Assembly (NCBI RefSeq): GCF_042680125.1
Contig: NZ_JBHTNY010000005.1
Length of the DNA stretch: 64,000 nt
Strand: one strand, 5' to 3'
Source of the DNA: Robinsoniella peoriensis
GTDB lineage: Bacteria; Bacillota; Clostridia; Lachnospirales; Lachnospiraceae
A program made the position numbers and the translations under genes. This document shows, piece after piece, positions 53,536 through 62,119 of this stretch. Each line of letters starts with the position of its first letter. Positions within the stretch are counted from its first letter, which is position 1. The notes beneath the pieces were generated by a model. That model searched no databases, was not told the DNA's origin, and worked only from the letters and a program-made list of their open reading frames with translations.

Positions 53536-54762
53536 ATGAGTGAGAAAAAGAGTTTTTTTGTAACAAAGAAATTGTTTGCTGTTGTTGTGTTGTCATTTTT
53601 ATTGGCAATGATGTTGGGAATTAGTGTATTTGCTGCGCCGGCGGCGCCGTCAGGGCTGAGGCAGACATCGGCATATACGAATTCTGCTAAGGTAGTATGG
53701 AATGCAGTTGTGGGTAAAAATATCAGGTATCATGTTCAGTATTCTACGGATAACCGCAACTTTAGTGATGCAGCTACATATGATAGCTCTTACCCGGAAA
53801 TTTATAAGAGTAATCTGAGTACGGGAAGTACCTATTATTTCAGAGTCAGAGCGTATGAATCCATCTATGGAAAGCCTAATGATTATAGTGCATGGTCTCC
53901 ATCTTTTGAAGCTGTGACCGTACCTGACAGAATAAAGACAGAAAGTTTAAATCAAAGTGCAGCAAAGACAAGCAGCATATCACTAAACTGGAGTCCGGTA
54001 ACTGGAGCCACCAGGTATCAGGTTTATAGAGTGGATGGATCTGCACAGATTTATGCAGCGACAACAAATAGCCCATCTGTTACCATCGGAAATTTGAAAA
54101 CGGGAACGAGCAACTATTTAAGAGTTTACGCAGAACGTGTATCATCATCTGGATATGTAGCCAGAAATGATTATTCTGCTTATATCTATGCAAATACTCT
54201 GCCAGGAACAGTTACTGGGATTAAAGTTACAAATAGTTATCCCTACTCTAATAAAGTAGCATTGGCATGGAACCGGGCAGAAAATGCTAAGGGTTATCAG
54301 ATTGCTGTCTACACAATGAAGAATAAAAAGACCGGAAAGACATTAAACGTAAGCAGCAGCAGCTATAATACTATAAAAATGAACCAGAAATCGTTCTATA
54401 AAGTGAAGGTCAGAGCTTATACCCAGTTAAATAACGGGAAAAAAGTTTATGGTAATTGGGGAAGCACGTATGTAGCAAACCAGCAGGAAGTAAAAGTTCG
54501 TAATGTATCAGGCGGCTTAACTGCATCATGGCCAAAAGTTACTGGTGCTACAAATTACACTGTTTATGCTTCTGATAAACAAAAAAAAGGATATAAAAAA
54601 ATTTCTACAACAAAGTCAACGAGTTATACCTTGAAGAAATTTAAAGGTAAAAATATGAAAAAAGGTAAAAAATATTATTTCTATGTTGTAGCAAATAAAA
54701 AAGTAAAGAGTAAAACGTATAAGAGTTTTCCACAGTATGGCTTTTTTCAGACTTATAGATAG
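53536..54762 (+). CDS. Secreted fibronectin type III repeat protein
   Basis: 408 residues. A signal peptide (hydrophobic core about 14-32, cut near VFA-AP) is followed by about four Fn3-like units at roughly 36-126, 130-222, 225-320 and 322-408. Repeated landmarks are WNAVVGKNIRYHVQYS, WSPVTGATRYQVYRV, WNRAENAKGYQIAVY and WPKVTGATNYTVYAS. No catalytic domain or wall anchor is present. The last unit is very rich in Lys (KGKNMKKGKKYYFYVV), suggesting contact with acidic polymers such as teichoic acid or pectin; this is a guess. AGGAGG precedes the ATG. It stands alone between two terminators. Confidence 0.88.
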   Translation: MSEKKSFFVTKKLFAVVVLSFLLAMMLGISVFAAPAAPSGLRQTSAYTNSAKVVWNAVVGKNIRYHVQYSTDNRNFSDAATYDSSYPEIYKSNLSTGSTYYFRVRAYESIYGKPNDYSAWSPSFEAVTVPDRIKTESLNQSAAKTSSISLNWSPVTGATRYQVYRVDGSAQIYAATTNSPSVTIGNLKTGTSNYLRVYAERVSSSGYVARNDYSAYIYANTLPGTVTGIKVTNSYPYSNKVALAWNRAENAKGYQIAVYTMKNKKTGKTLNVSSSSYNTIKMNQKSFYKVKVRAYTQLNNGKKVYGNWGSTYVANQQEVKVRNVSGGLTASWPKVTGATNYTVYASDKQKKGYKKISTTKSTSYTLKKFKGKNMKKGKKYYFYVVANKKVKSKTYKSFPQYGFFQTYR

Positions 54763-54770
54763 AATCCAGC

Positions 54771-54808
54771 AGCAGGTGTCAGGAGTGATCTCAGGACACC
54801 TGCTTTAA
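54771..54808 (+). terminator. Rho-independent terminator
   Basis: AGCAGGTGTC (54771-54780) pairs with GACACCTGCT (54795-54804); the T run is short (TTTAATA). Confidence 0.7.
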
Positions 54809-54824
54809 TAATAAAAAAACTAAA

Positions 54825-54869
54825 ATATCACTTGCATCCCACCAAAAAATATGATACCATAAGTGATAT
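54825..54869 (+). promoter_or_regulatory. Promoter of the DUF5688 gene framed by an inverted repeat
   Basis: TTGCAT (54832-54837), a 17-nt spacer and TACCAT (54855-54860). A perfect 9-bp inverted repeat, ATATCACTT (54825-54833) and AAGTGATAT (54861-54869), starts just before the -35 box and ends just after the -10 box. This is an arrangement expected for a repressor that clamps the promoter. No regulator gene is adjacent. Confidence 0.5.
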
Positions 54870-54893
54870 AAAAATTCTAAATGTTTTATTCTC

Positions 54894-54914
54894 GATGCGT
54901 TCGCATCAATTTTT
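54894..54914 (+). terminator. Terminator-like hairpin in the DUF5688 leader
   Basis: GATGCG/CGCATC (54894-54899 and 54902-54907) with a 2-nt tip, or a 5-bp stem with a GTTC tetraloop, followed by AATTTTT. It lies between the promoter and the gene start, so it could act as an attenuator. Confidence 0.5.
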
Positions 54915-54959
54915 CCATTTGATTTTTATACGATACTAATTTAAGAAAGGGTGGTTCGA

Positions 54960-55874
54960 TTGAATTACGAAGAATTTATTTGCTTTGTGCAGAAAAATGT
55001 ACAGACACAATTGGGAAAGGAGGTGCGCGTTGAACTGCATCAGATTACAAAGAATAATGATGTTCAGCTGGATGGTCTGTCAATTGTGGAAACTACAAAG
55101 AGTATTACCCCTACGATATATTTAAATGATTATTTTCAGGAATATCAGTGTGGGACTGCCATGGCTCAGATTATTGACAGTATACTAAATATCTATCAAA
55201 ACAACAAGATCAAGGTGCCCGTGGATACGGATTTCTACACGGATTACCTGCGTGTGAAAAATAATATTGCATGCAAAGTCATTAACTATAAGAAAAATAC
55301 GGAATTGTTAAAAACGGTTCCCCATGTGCAATATCTGGATTTGGCAATTGTATTTTATTATTTCCTGAAAAGTGATACTTTGGGAACGGGAACGATATTA
55401 ATCCATGACAGTCATTTGAAAATGTGGAAGATTACAAAAGAAATCTTATATGAAACAGCCAGAAAAAATACGCCTGCGATGCTTCCGTTTGAATTTAAAA
55501 GCATGGAGGAAGTGATGGATGAGATCGAAGAAGGTGAACTGGAAGAAGAATTTTCAGATGTTATGGAGGATCAGGAATGTGATGATGACAGAATACCAAT
55601 GTATGTTCTTTCCAATAAAGAAAAGACAATGGGAGCAGCATGTATCTTGTATGACTCGATCCTGACCTTGATCGGGGAGCGCCTGCAGGATGATTTCTAT
55701 ATTCTTCCAAGCAGCATACATGAATGTATTGTAGTTCCTAAGAATATACGGACTACCAAGAAAGAACTGCAGGAAATGGTAAGGGAGATAAATGAAACCC
55801 AGGTAATACCGGAAGAGGTTCTTTCCAATGAAGTCTATACGTATACCAGGGAGATACACCGCTTAGCGCTGTAA
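54960..55874 (+). CDS. DUF5688 family protein
   Basis: About 304 residues, cytoplasmic, no signal or membrane segment. It resembles DUF5688, a family seen mainly in Lachnospiraceae genomes and with no assigned function. Blocks that look family-like are LNYEEFICFVQKNVQTQLG, YLNDYFQEYQCGTAMAQI and the C-terminal DDFYILPSSIHECIVVP. Residues around 180-208 are strongly acidic. Start choice: GTG 54951 touches the AAGG site, whereas TTG 54960 has AAGGGTGG well spaced upstream; the second is preferred with moderate certainty. A terminator follows at 55888. Confidence 0.8.
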   Translation: MNYEEFICFVQKNVQTQLGKEVRVELHQITKNNDVQLDGLSIVETTKSITPTIYLNDYFQEYQCGTAMAQIIDSILNIYQNNKIKVPVDTDFYTDYLRVKNNIACKVINYKKNTELLKTVPHVQYLDLAIVFYYFLKSDTLGTGTILIHDSHLKMWKITKEILYETARKNTPAMLPFEFKSMEEVMDEIEEGELEEEFSDVMEDQECDDDRIPMYVLSNKEKTMGAACILYDSILTLIGERLQDDFYILPSSIHECIVVPKNIRTTKKELQEMVREINETQVIPEEVLSNEVYTYTREIHRLAL

Positions 55875-55887
55875 GTTCCGAATGCTG

Positions 55888-55930
55888 ATAAGAGCCGGTA
55901 AAACATGCATTTTTTATCGGTTCTTATATA
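55888..55930 (+). terminator. Rho-independent terminator of the DUF5688 gene
   Basis: ATAAGAGCCGGTAAAA (55888-55903) pairs with TTTTATCGGTTCTTAT (about 55911-55926), allowing two G-U pairs, around an 8-nt loop. Confidence 0.78.
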
Positions 55931-56070
55931 TACAAAAGAAGACATAAAAAGACAAAATGTGTGCTGGAAAACATATTCAATAACAAATCCTTTACTTTTT
56001 CCATCTTTTATGATAATATGTAATAAGTGCTTTCGTAAGTGCTAAAAATATTGGTAAGCAACCAGTATAT

Positions 56071-56155
56071 TTTACACCTTATGTCAGCAAAAGTAAACCT
56101 TATTTACACCTTATAAACGATACTTTGTATGATTTACACTTTGTTTACACCTTAT
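56071..56155 (+). repeat. Phased 12-bp direct repeats TTTACACCTTAT
   Basis: Exact copies at 56071-56082, 56103-56114 and 56144-56155, plus a degenerate copy TTTACACTTTGT at 56133. Start-to-start spacings are 32, 30 and 11 bp, close to whole turns of the helix. The last copy abuts the promoter at 56160. They look like binding sites for a DNA-binding protein. Within the 450-nt gap 55875-56328, a further promoter-like pair (TTTACT 55991-55996, 17 nt, TAATAT 56014-56019) lies upstream of the repeats. Confidence 0.65.
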
Positions 56156-56159
56156 ATAT

Positions 56160-56188
56160 TTGTTTTGCACAGAAGTAATGCTTATAAT
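56160..56188 (+). promoter_or_regulatory. Promoter upstream of tRNA-Arg
   Basis: TTGTTT (56160-56165), exactly 17 nt, then TATAAT (56183-56188). It leaves a leader of about 130 nt before the tRNA. Confidence 0.6.
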
Positions 56189-56328
56189 TTAGTAGACATG
56201 CATTGTGTAAAAATCAAAAGAATTTGTGGGTTTTAGGGTGAAAGGGATCTACGAACCTTGAAAATCCAATGTTTATAGGGAAAAGCATGTGTTATTTAAA
56301 AGCTGTTTGAAGGTTTGCAGATGAATCA

Positions 56329-56401
56329 GCACTCGTAGCTCAGGGGATAGAGCAGTGGTTTCCGGTACCACGTGTCGGGGGTTCGAATCCCTCCGGGTGC
56401 G
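56329..56401 (+). tRNA. tRNA-Arg (anticodon CCG)
   Basis: A complete 73-nt cloverleaf. The acceptor stem is GCACTCG/CGGGTGC with discriminator G; the D stem is GCTC/GAGC; the anticodon stem is GTGGT/ACCAC around loop TTCCGGT, giving anticodon CCG; the T arm contains GGTTCGAATCC. The CCA end is not encoded. It would read the CGG arginine codon. A run of eight T follows at once and could end transcription. Confidence 0.95.
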
Positions 56402-56466
56402 TTTTTTTTGCTCTTGTGGCAGCCGAATAATTGTAACACGGATGTAGAAAAATGGAGGTAAGTATA

Positions 56467-57408
56467 GTGGGTAATTTTAGAGAATGGCTATCTGATAATC
56501 TAAGATATATCTTACTCGGCTTAGCAATTATTTTAATTCTGGTGATTGCAGTATTTGCGGTGAAACTTGTCAGTGGACTTGGAAATAGCGATGGGGCAAA
56601 TGCTGTTAAGACAACGGAAAGTGAAACCAAAAAAGAAGTTATAGTAGAATCGAATGCTGAGACAGAGAATAAAAGTAACGATTTAGTACAGAATGACCCA
56701 AAAGTACTGGAGACAGTACAAGCTTATTATGCGGCTATGGGAAATAAAGATATGGCAACATTAAAGAAATTGGTTCCTGGTTTAACTGCTGAGGAAGAGC
56801 AGTCCATTCAGAACGACAGTCTGATTGAAAGTTACAATAACGTATCTTGTTATTCTAAAAAAGGGCCGGTAGATGGTTCTTATGTTGCTTACGTAATTTA
56901 TGATTGTAAAGTTACTAATATCGAAACTATGGTACCAAGTCTGGTGCGCCTGTATTTAGAGACGAATACAGATGGAAGCCTCTATGTATCAGATTACAAA
57001 AAAGATGAGGCAACGAAGAAGTATGTAGAAGATATGGGAAATGATGCTGATATTAAGAAATTAATTGATGATGTAAATCAGAAGTATCAGCAGGCAATGG
57101 ATTCCAATGAAGATTTGAAAAATTTGGTGGATGAAATCGGTTCTCCAATGACAGAATCCAACATTCCAAGCGGTAATGAAGCCGGTGTGGAAGTGAATAA
57201 AATAGTAGCAGCAAATACAGAATGTAACGTTAGGGCAGATTCTACGGAAGATGCAGACATACTGGGAGTTCTAAGCGAAGGAGAAACAGTCACCAGAGTT
57301 AAAAAACTGGATAATGGATGGTCAGAAGTTCGCTACGCTGGCGGTACCGGGTATGTAATGAGTGATTTCCTCACGGAACAGACAGGTAGTACAGAAGCAG
57401 CACAATAA
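56467..57408 (+). CDS. Membrane-anchored SH3-domain protein
   Basis: 313 residues. A single N-terminal membrane helix (about 14-33) leaves the rest outside. The central region (about 75-200) looks like an NTF2- or DUF4878-like alpha/beta domain (QAYYAAMGNKDMATLKKLVPG). The C-terminus (about 245-305) is a bacterial SH3 domain: NTECNVRADSTEDADILGVL and GGTGYVMSDFL. Such domains bind peptidoglycan or wall polymers. GGAGGTA at 56454-56460 makes GTG 56467 the likely start, although the frame begins at ATG 56452. Its role is probably in envelope maintenance; unknown in detail. Confidence 0.85.
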   Translation: MGNFREWLSDNLRYILLGLAIILILVIAVFAVKLVSGLGNSDGANAVKTTESETKKEVIVESNAETENKSNDLVQNDPKVLETVQAYYAAMGNKDMATLKKLVPGLTAEEEQSIQNDSLIESYNNVSCYSKKGPVDGSYVAYVIYDCKVTNIETMVPSLVRLYLETNTDGSLYVSDYKKDEATKKYVEDMGNDADIKKLIDDVNQKYQQAMDSNEDLKNLVDEIGSPMTESNIPSGNEAGVEVNKIVAANTECNVRADSTEDADILGVLSEGETVTRVKKLDNGWSEVRYAGGTGYVMSDFLTEQTGSTEAAQ

Positions 57409-57421
57409 AAATGATTTATTT

Positions 57422-57451
57422 AAGGAACGGCAGTTGCCGTTCCTTTTTTTT
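57422..57451. terminator. Terminator between convergent genes
   Basis: A perfect stem AAGGAACGGCA/TGCCGTTCCTT with loop GT, then a run of eight T on the plus strand. It ends the SH3 protein gene. The leftward AraC gene ends at 57458. Confidence 0.92.
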
Positions 57452-57457
57452 GTGCTT

Positions 57458-58375
57458 TCATTCAATAAAATTATGTTTTAACATTTTTTTATACTTATAA
57501 GGAGTAATCCCAATAATACTATTAAACAATTTTGAAAAATGCTGGGAATCTTTCAGTCCGATTTGGCTGGCAATCATGGTAAGGGACATATCCGTAGTTG
57601 TCATCAAATCAATTGCCTGATTAATCCGGTAGATATTAATATAATTGGATATGGTCAGATTCATCTGTCTGAAAAAGATTTCACTGAGATAACGGGTTGA
57701 TATACCCAATTTATCCGAGATGTCCCTGATTAATATTTTGGTATCATAATGTTTGTGTATATAGGAGAGCGTAAAGGAAACATAGCGGTTTTGCCTTGGG
57801 GCATAGTGTTTGGAAAAAGAGAAATCCTTCTCCAGTGTTTCTAAAACGGAGAGCAGTAATTCAGTTATGTATAAATTCGAATAAGAACGGGAAAAAAAAT
57901 GGTCTTCCCGGGTGCTGACAATTATTTTTTCTATCAGGGAAGCCATTCTTTCTGTAATCTTAGCTTTGTAGAAAACGTTACAGCAATAGAAAAGTGAAGA
58001 TATCATATCAATCGCATCTTCCGGATTGCTGCCTCCTGCAGTATTCAGATACAATTCCGAGAAATAGGAAGGATCAAAATGGATGTGGTTAAAGGTACAG
58101 GGGGCTTTGCAGGTAAGATAAAAGGAATGGACAATATTTGGCATTATGATAACGATATCATCTTTTTCACAGTTTATGACCTGGTTCTTGATTTCCATGC
58201 TGCAGGTTCCAGAGGTCAGCTGATATACTTCTATGCTTTTGTGGATGTGCTTTGCAAAAGTATAATAATTTTCTCTGACCTGTTTTACAGCGCTGATAAT
58301 AGCCTGGTCGGATAAAACAAATCGTGTTTCTGATCCAGTGGCGGATTTTGTGTTCGAGTAAGTATTGTTGTACAT
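57458..58375 (-). CDS. AraC family transcriptional regulator
   Basis: A 305-residue regulator. The N-terminal cupin domain includes YYTFAKHIHKSIEVYQLTSG and KDDIVIIMPNIVHSF; the C-terminal double HTH includes ILIRDISDKLGISTRYLSEIF and LTMIASQIGLKDSQHFSKLF. It is divergent from the foldase and beta-helix operon (start 58515), so it is the obvious candidate controller of that operon, perhaps sensing a pectin-derived sugar. Confidence 0.88.
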   Translation of the reverse strand: MYNNTYSNTKSATGSETRFVLSDQAIISAVKQVRENYYTFAKHIHKSIEVYQLTSGTCSMEIKNQVINCEKDDIVIIMPNIVHSFYLTCKAPCTFNHIHFDPSYFSELYLNTAGGSNPEDAIDMISSLFYCCNVFYKAKITERMASLIEKIIVSTREDHFFSRSYSNLYITELLLSVLETLEKDFSFSKHYAPRQNRYVSFTLSYIHKHYDTKILIRDISDKLGISTRYLSEIFFRQMNLTISNYINIYRINQAIDLMTTTDMSLTMIASQIGLKDSQHFSKLFNSIIGITPYKYKKMLKHNFIE

Positions 58376-58514
58376 AAAAAATCTCCTTGTTCCGGATTAT
58401 ACAAAAAATGCCTGAAAATAAACAGGTTTTAACAAGCAACGTTATTATACAAATGATATAATATTTACAAAGATGTGTCAATGAAATTGTGGAATATAAC
58501 TAGGAGGATATAGC

Positions 58515-59570
58515 GTGAAGAAGAAATTGTGGATAGGGATACCAATTATATTGCTGATTGTAGGATTTGCAATTGTTATAATTTATAATCGGACAGGTTT
58601 TCAGCTAAAAATCAATGGGGAAAAAATTGACAAAGAAGAATATCAGGATACGGTCAATGAACAAATCAATCAGGTGAGTCAGTATTTTTATGAAAAAGCG
58701 GGAGTAACACTGAAAGGGGATGCCTGGGAAAAGGAAATTAATGGTGAAATACCCTATCGTGTACTTGCTGACCAGGTGATTGAACAGCTAAAGTATACAG
58801 CGGCGGTTTTTGATCTGGCAAAAGAAAAAGGATACATTGAGGAAACCGGATATCAGGCGTTGAAAAAGAGAATGGAAGATGAAAATGAAGCCAGAGCCAA
58901 TAAAATAAAAAAGGGCGAACCGGTCTATGGACTTTCCAACTTCTCATTGAAATTGTACAAAGAATATTCCATAGACTCCATCCAGAAGCAATACTGCTCA
59001 GATCTGAATAATGAAGGAATGGATATTACGGATGAAGACAGAAAAGCCTATTATGATCAGCAGAAGGATAAGATATTCCGTCAGAACGATGACATTACAC
59101 TGGATTATATTAAAATTGAATATCAGGCATCGGAAATGGAAGAGGAACAGTACCAGGACTTAAAAGAGAAGCTGAATGAACTACAGGGCAAAATAAGCGC
59201 GGATAAATCACTGTCAGACCTGGTACAAGCGGATGATCTGCTTAAGCCTTATTTTACCCATCAGGAATTATTATCCGGTGATATTGGTGCTTATGGAAGG
59301 ATTATTGGGGATGTTTTAGATTATGCGGCAGATTTGAAAAAAGGAGAAGTAACCCGGGTAATTGATGAAAATGGAGCGTTGTATCTGATCCAGTGTGCAG
59401 ACAGGAATGTGAATGATTTTTACCCGATAGACACCGTAAAAGATAATATCAATAAGAGCCTCAGAGAAGCCAATTATGAAAAAATAGTAAATAAGAAGGC
59501 TGCGGGATATGAAATCCAGGGCAATATGGGAAGCATATACGACTATACAAAGCAGCAAGTAACGAACTAA
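58515..59570 (+). CDS. PpiC/SurA-like peptidyl-prolyl isomerase, membrane-anchored
   Basis: 351 residues beginning at GTG. A signal-anchor helix (about 5-25) without a lipobox Cys leads to a SurA_N-like helical region (about 35-180). A rotamase-type domain (about 180-300) follows, recognisable in DITLDYIKIEYQASEMEEEQ and GDIGAYGRIIGDVLDYAADL. The match to PrsA-type foldases is moderate, and some parvulin active-site residues cannot be confirmed. PrsA-like proteins help secreted enzymes fold outside the membrane. Two large secreted beta-helix proteins are encoded next, so it may be their dedicated chaperone. AGGAGG lies upstream. Confidence 0.78.
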   Translation: MKKKLWIGIPIILLIVGFAIVIIYNRTGFQLKINGEKIDKEEYQDTVNEQINQVSQYFYEKAGVTLKGDAWEKEINGEIPYRVLADQVIEQLKYTAAVFDLAKEKGYIEETGYQALKKRMEDENEARANKIKKGEPVYGLSNFSLKLYKEYSIDSIQKQYCSDLNNEGMDITDEDRKAYYDQQKDKIFRQNDDITLDYIKIEYQASEMEEEQYQDLKEKLNELQGKISADKSLSDLVQADDLLKPYFTHQELLSGDIGAYGRIIGDVLDYAADLKKGEVTRVIDENGALYLIQCADRNVNDFYPIDTVKDNINKSLREANYEKIVNKKAAGYEIQGNMGSIYDYTKQQVTN

Positions 59571-59665
59571 GGATCGGTAAACATTTTTTCCGTATGAAGT
59601 AGAAGTTATGATTACGGAAAAGATAGTTATCAATAAAAATTTTATGGAAAGAAAGGAGTAAGAGG

Positions 59666-62104
59666 ATGAAAAAGAAGTTTTTATCATTCATGCTGGCAGT
59701 TGCGCTAGTCTGCAGCACCCAGGCATTTAGTACAATGCCTTATGTAAATGCTGCAGAAACAGCCGGCGTGGGCACGGCCTACTATATCAGCAGTAGGAAT
59801 GGAGACAATGGCAACAGCGGTACTTCAGAAGGGGAAGCATGGGAGACTTTAGACAAGTTGGAAAATGTTACCCTTGGGCCGGGAGATTCTGTTTTACTGG
59901 AATCCGGATCCATATTTAACGGTTTTATTCATTTGCAGAATGTAGGAGGTACACAGGAAAATCCGATTTCCATCAGCAGCTACGGCGAAGGAAATAAACC
60001 GGTGATCAATTGTAACGGTGAGGGAATCTGGTACCAGGATTACGGAAAAGCAATGGATAACAGCGGTCACAGAAGCAGTGGATATGTTTCTTCCGCAATT
60101 TTGCTTTACGATGTTGATTATGTAGAGATCAGCAATTTGGAAATAACTAATAAATCAAATGATTTTGACTATTTTTCAACAAATGTAAATAAAGCATCCG
60201 GCAGAATGGACCGTACCGGTGTGGCAGGAATTGCAAAAGATGGGGGAACCATGGAGCATATTTATCTGGATGATCTTTTTATCCACGATATATCCGGGAA
60301 TCTTCAGGATAAACATATGAACAATGGAGGAATCCAGATGAATGTTCTGAAACCGGCAGATGAGAATGCAACTGGTATCGCCAGATATCAGGATGTTAAA
60401 ATCAGTAATTGCTATGTGAAAGATGTTTCAAGAGCAGGTATTGTTGTGGGTTATACTTATCAGCACGATAAGTTTAACGGAGCAGCTCTGGCAGATGAAA
60501 CTGTTAAAAAATATGGTCATACCAATCTTGTTCTGGAAGGAAATTATGTTCAGAATGCAGGAAATGATGCAATTGTTGCCATGTACGCATATCAGCCCGT
60601 GATACAGAATAATGTATCCGACACGGCAGGCGTTGACCTGGATGACGGATATCCGGGATACTGGCAGTCCTTTTGCGCGGCAATCTGGCCATGGAAGTGC
60701 AAAGATGCAGTTTTCCAATACAATGAAGCATTTGACACGGTCGGTGAAGGCAATGGTGACGGACAGGCATGGGACATTGACTGGTCAGACGGAACCGTAT
60801 ATCAATATAACTACAGCCATAACAATGGAGGCGGTGCAATGCTGATTTGTCTCAACGAAGCCTATAATGGTACCTTCCGGTATAATTTAAGCCAGGATGA
60901 CTTAAAATGCCTTATAACATTCCAGGGAAATCCGCTGGCGAAAATTTATAACAATGTATTTTATATCGGGGGAGACCTGGAAACAGCGGTTCATCACCCC
61001 GACGCAGGAAAAAGAAGCGGTGCGGGATATCTGGCTAATAATATCTTCTACAATGTCAGCACCAATAAAAATGTCAGTGATGATGGCTGGAACCCTGGCA
61101 ATAACAAATCATTTAAAAATAACCTGTACTATGGTTACAGCGATGAAGGAATGCCGGGACTTCCGGAAGCGGATGCAATCACTGCAGATCCGAAATTTGA
61201 AAATCCGGGAAGTGCTCCTGTCACCGTTAATGAAGGCGGGAAGATTCATGACAGAAGTGCATTTGAAGGATATAAAATTGCTGATAATTCGCCAGCAGTA
61301 AATGCAGGCGTATACATTCCCAATAATGCAACTGAGGATTTCTTTGGAAATAAGTTAACGGGAATTGTACCGGATATTGGCATTCATGAGACAGGCGTAG
61401 AAGAATCTGTTTCCTTAAACGTATATTCAGACCGTTATCTGATACAGGAACAGGATATCCGGAATGTGCCACAAGGAACGACAGCAGAGGATTTCTTAAA
61501 AAATATCAAAGCATCTGCAAAAGCAGAATGCAAGGTTATGAAAGGCTCACAACAGGTTGCGCCAGATACTGCAGTAACAGAAGAAATGGTTTTGAAGGTA
61601 GTCAATAAAGCCAATGAACAAGAGACCAAAACCTACAACATCCATGTGGTAAAAGTTTATGCCGAGTATGCACCAGATGGAATGACTGCTTCAGCAGGAA
61701 GCTTCCAGCCAGACAATACAACAGAGGGAAATCCGGCATATGTATTAGACAATAATATGAATACAATCTGGCATACTGCCTGGAGTGGATGTGACAGAAG
61801 TGAGGCTTGGATCCAGATAGATATGGGAAAAGAACAGTCGGTAGGCAGACTTAAGTATGTACCAAGAAAATCCGGAGGTGTGAATGGCATCATAACAGAG
61901 TATGAAGTATCCGTCAGCACCAACGGCACTGATTGGACAAAAGCTGCCACAGGAAGCTGGGATAACAATTCTGAGATAAAATATGCAGAATTTCCGTCTG
62001 TTTCAGCAAGGTATGTAAAGCTTTGGGCAAAAGATTCCAAATCACAGGAAGCAGGAAAAGTTTTCGCATCGGCAGCAGAAATCCGGCTCGGATATGAAGA
62101 ATAG
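59666..62104 (+). CDS. Secreted right-handed beta-helix protein with F5/8C domain
   Basis: 812 residues. A signal peptide (cut near VNA-AE, about residue 30) leads into a long parallel beta-helix (about 35-560) of pectate-lyase-like type. It starts with the common entry YYISSRNGDNGNSGTSEGEAW (shortened here) and GDSVLLESGSIF. Next come an Ig-like unit (about 575-670, YLIQEQDIRNVPQGTTAEDFL) and a C-terminal discoidin/CBM32 domain (about 675-810, NNMNTIWHTAWSG, WIQIDMG, ARYVKLWA). A role in polysaccharide binding or cleavage, probably pectin, is inferred. The exact family and catalytic residues cannot be named by eye. AAAGGAG precedes the ATG. Confidence 0.88.
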   Translation: MKKKFLSFMLAVALVCSTQAFSTMPYVNAAETAGVGTAYYISSRNGDNGNSGTSEGEAWETLDKLENVTLGPGDSVLLESGSIFNGFIHLQNVGGTQENPISISSYGEGNKPVINCNGEGIWYQDYGKAMDNSGHRSSGYVSSAILLYDVDYVEISNLEITNKSNDFDYFSTNVNKASGRMDRTGVAGIAKDGGTMEHIYLDDLFIHDISGNLQDKHMNNGGIQMNVLKPADENATGIARYQDVKISNCYVKDVSRAGIVVGYTYQHDKFNGAALADETVKKYGHTNLVLEGNYVQNAGNDAIVAMYAYQPVIQNNVSDTAGVDLDDGYPGYWQSFCAAIWPWKCKDAVFQYNEAFDTVGEGNGDGQAWDIDWSDGTVYQYNYSHNNGGGAMLICLNEAYNGTFRYNLSQDDLKCLITFQGNPLAKIYNNVFYIGGDLETAVHHPDAGKRSGAGYLANNIFYNVSTNKNVSDDGWNPGNNKSFKNNLYYGYSDEGMPGLPEADAITADPKFENPGSAPVTVNEGGKIHDRSAFEGYKIADNSPAVNAGVYIPNNATEDFFGNKLTGIVPDIGIHETGVEESVSLNVYSDRYLIQEQDIRNVPQGTTAEDFLKNIKASAKAECKVMKGSQQVAPDTAVTEEMVLKVVNKANEQETKTYNIHVVKVYAEYAPDGMTASAGSFQPDNTTEGNPAYVLDNNMNTIWHTAWSGCDRSEAWIQIDMGKEQSVGRLKYVPRKSGGVNGIITEYEVSVSTNGTDWTKAATGSWDNNSEIKYAEFPSVSARYVKLWAKDSKSQEAGKVFASAAEIRLGYEE

Positions 62105-62119
62105 GGGGGTGTAAATACG

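Noticed and set aside
56071..56155. Possible CRISPR array or plasmid-type iterons
   Set aside because: Only three exact 12-mers, no regular spacers, no cas or rep gene.
56340..56630. 96-codon leftward frame over the tRNA
   Set aside because: It is the antisense shadow of the tRNA and the start of the SH3 gene.
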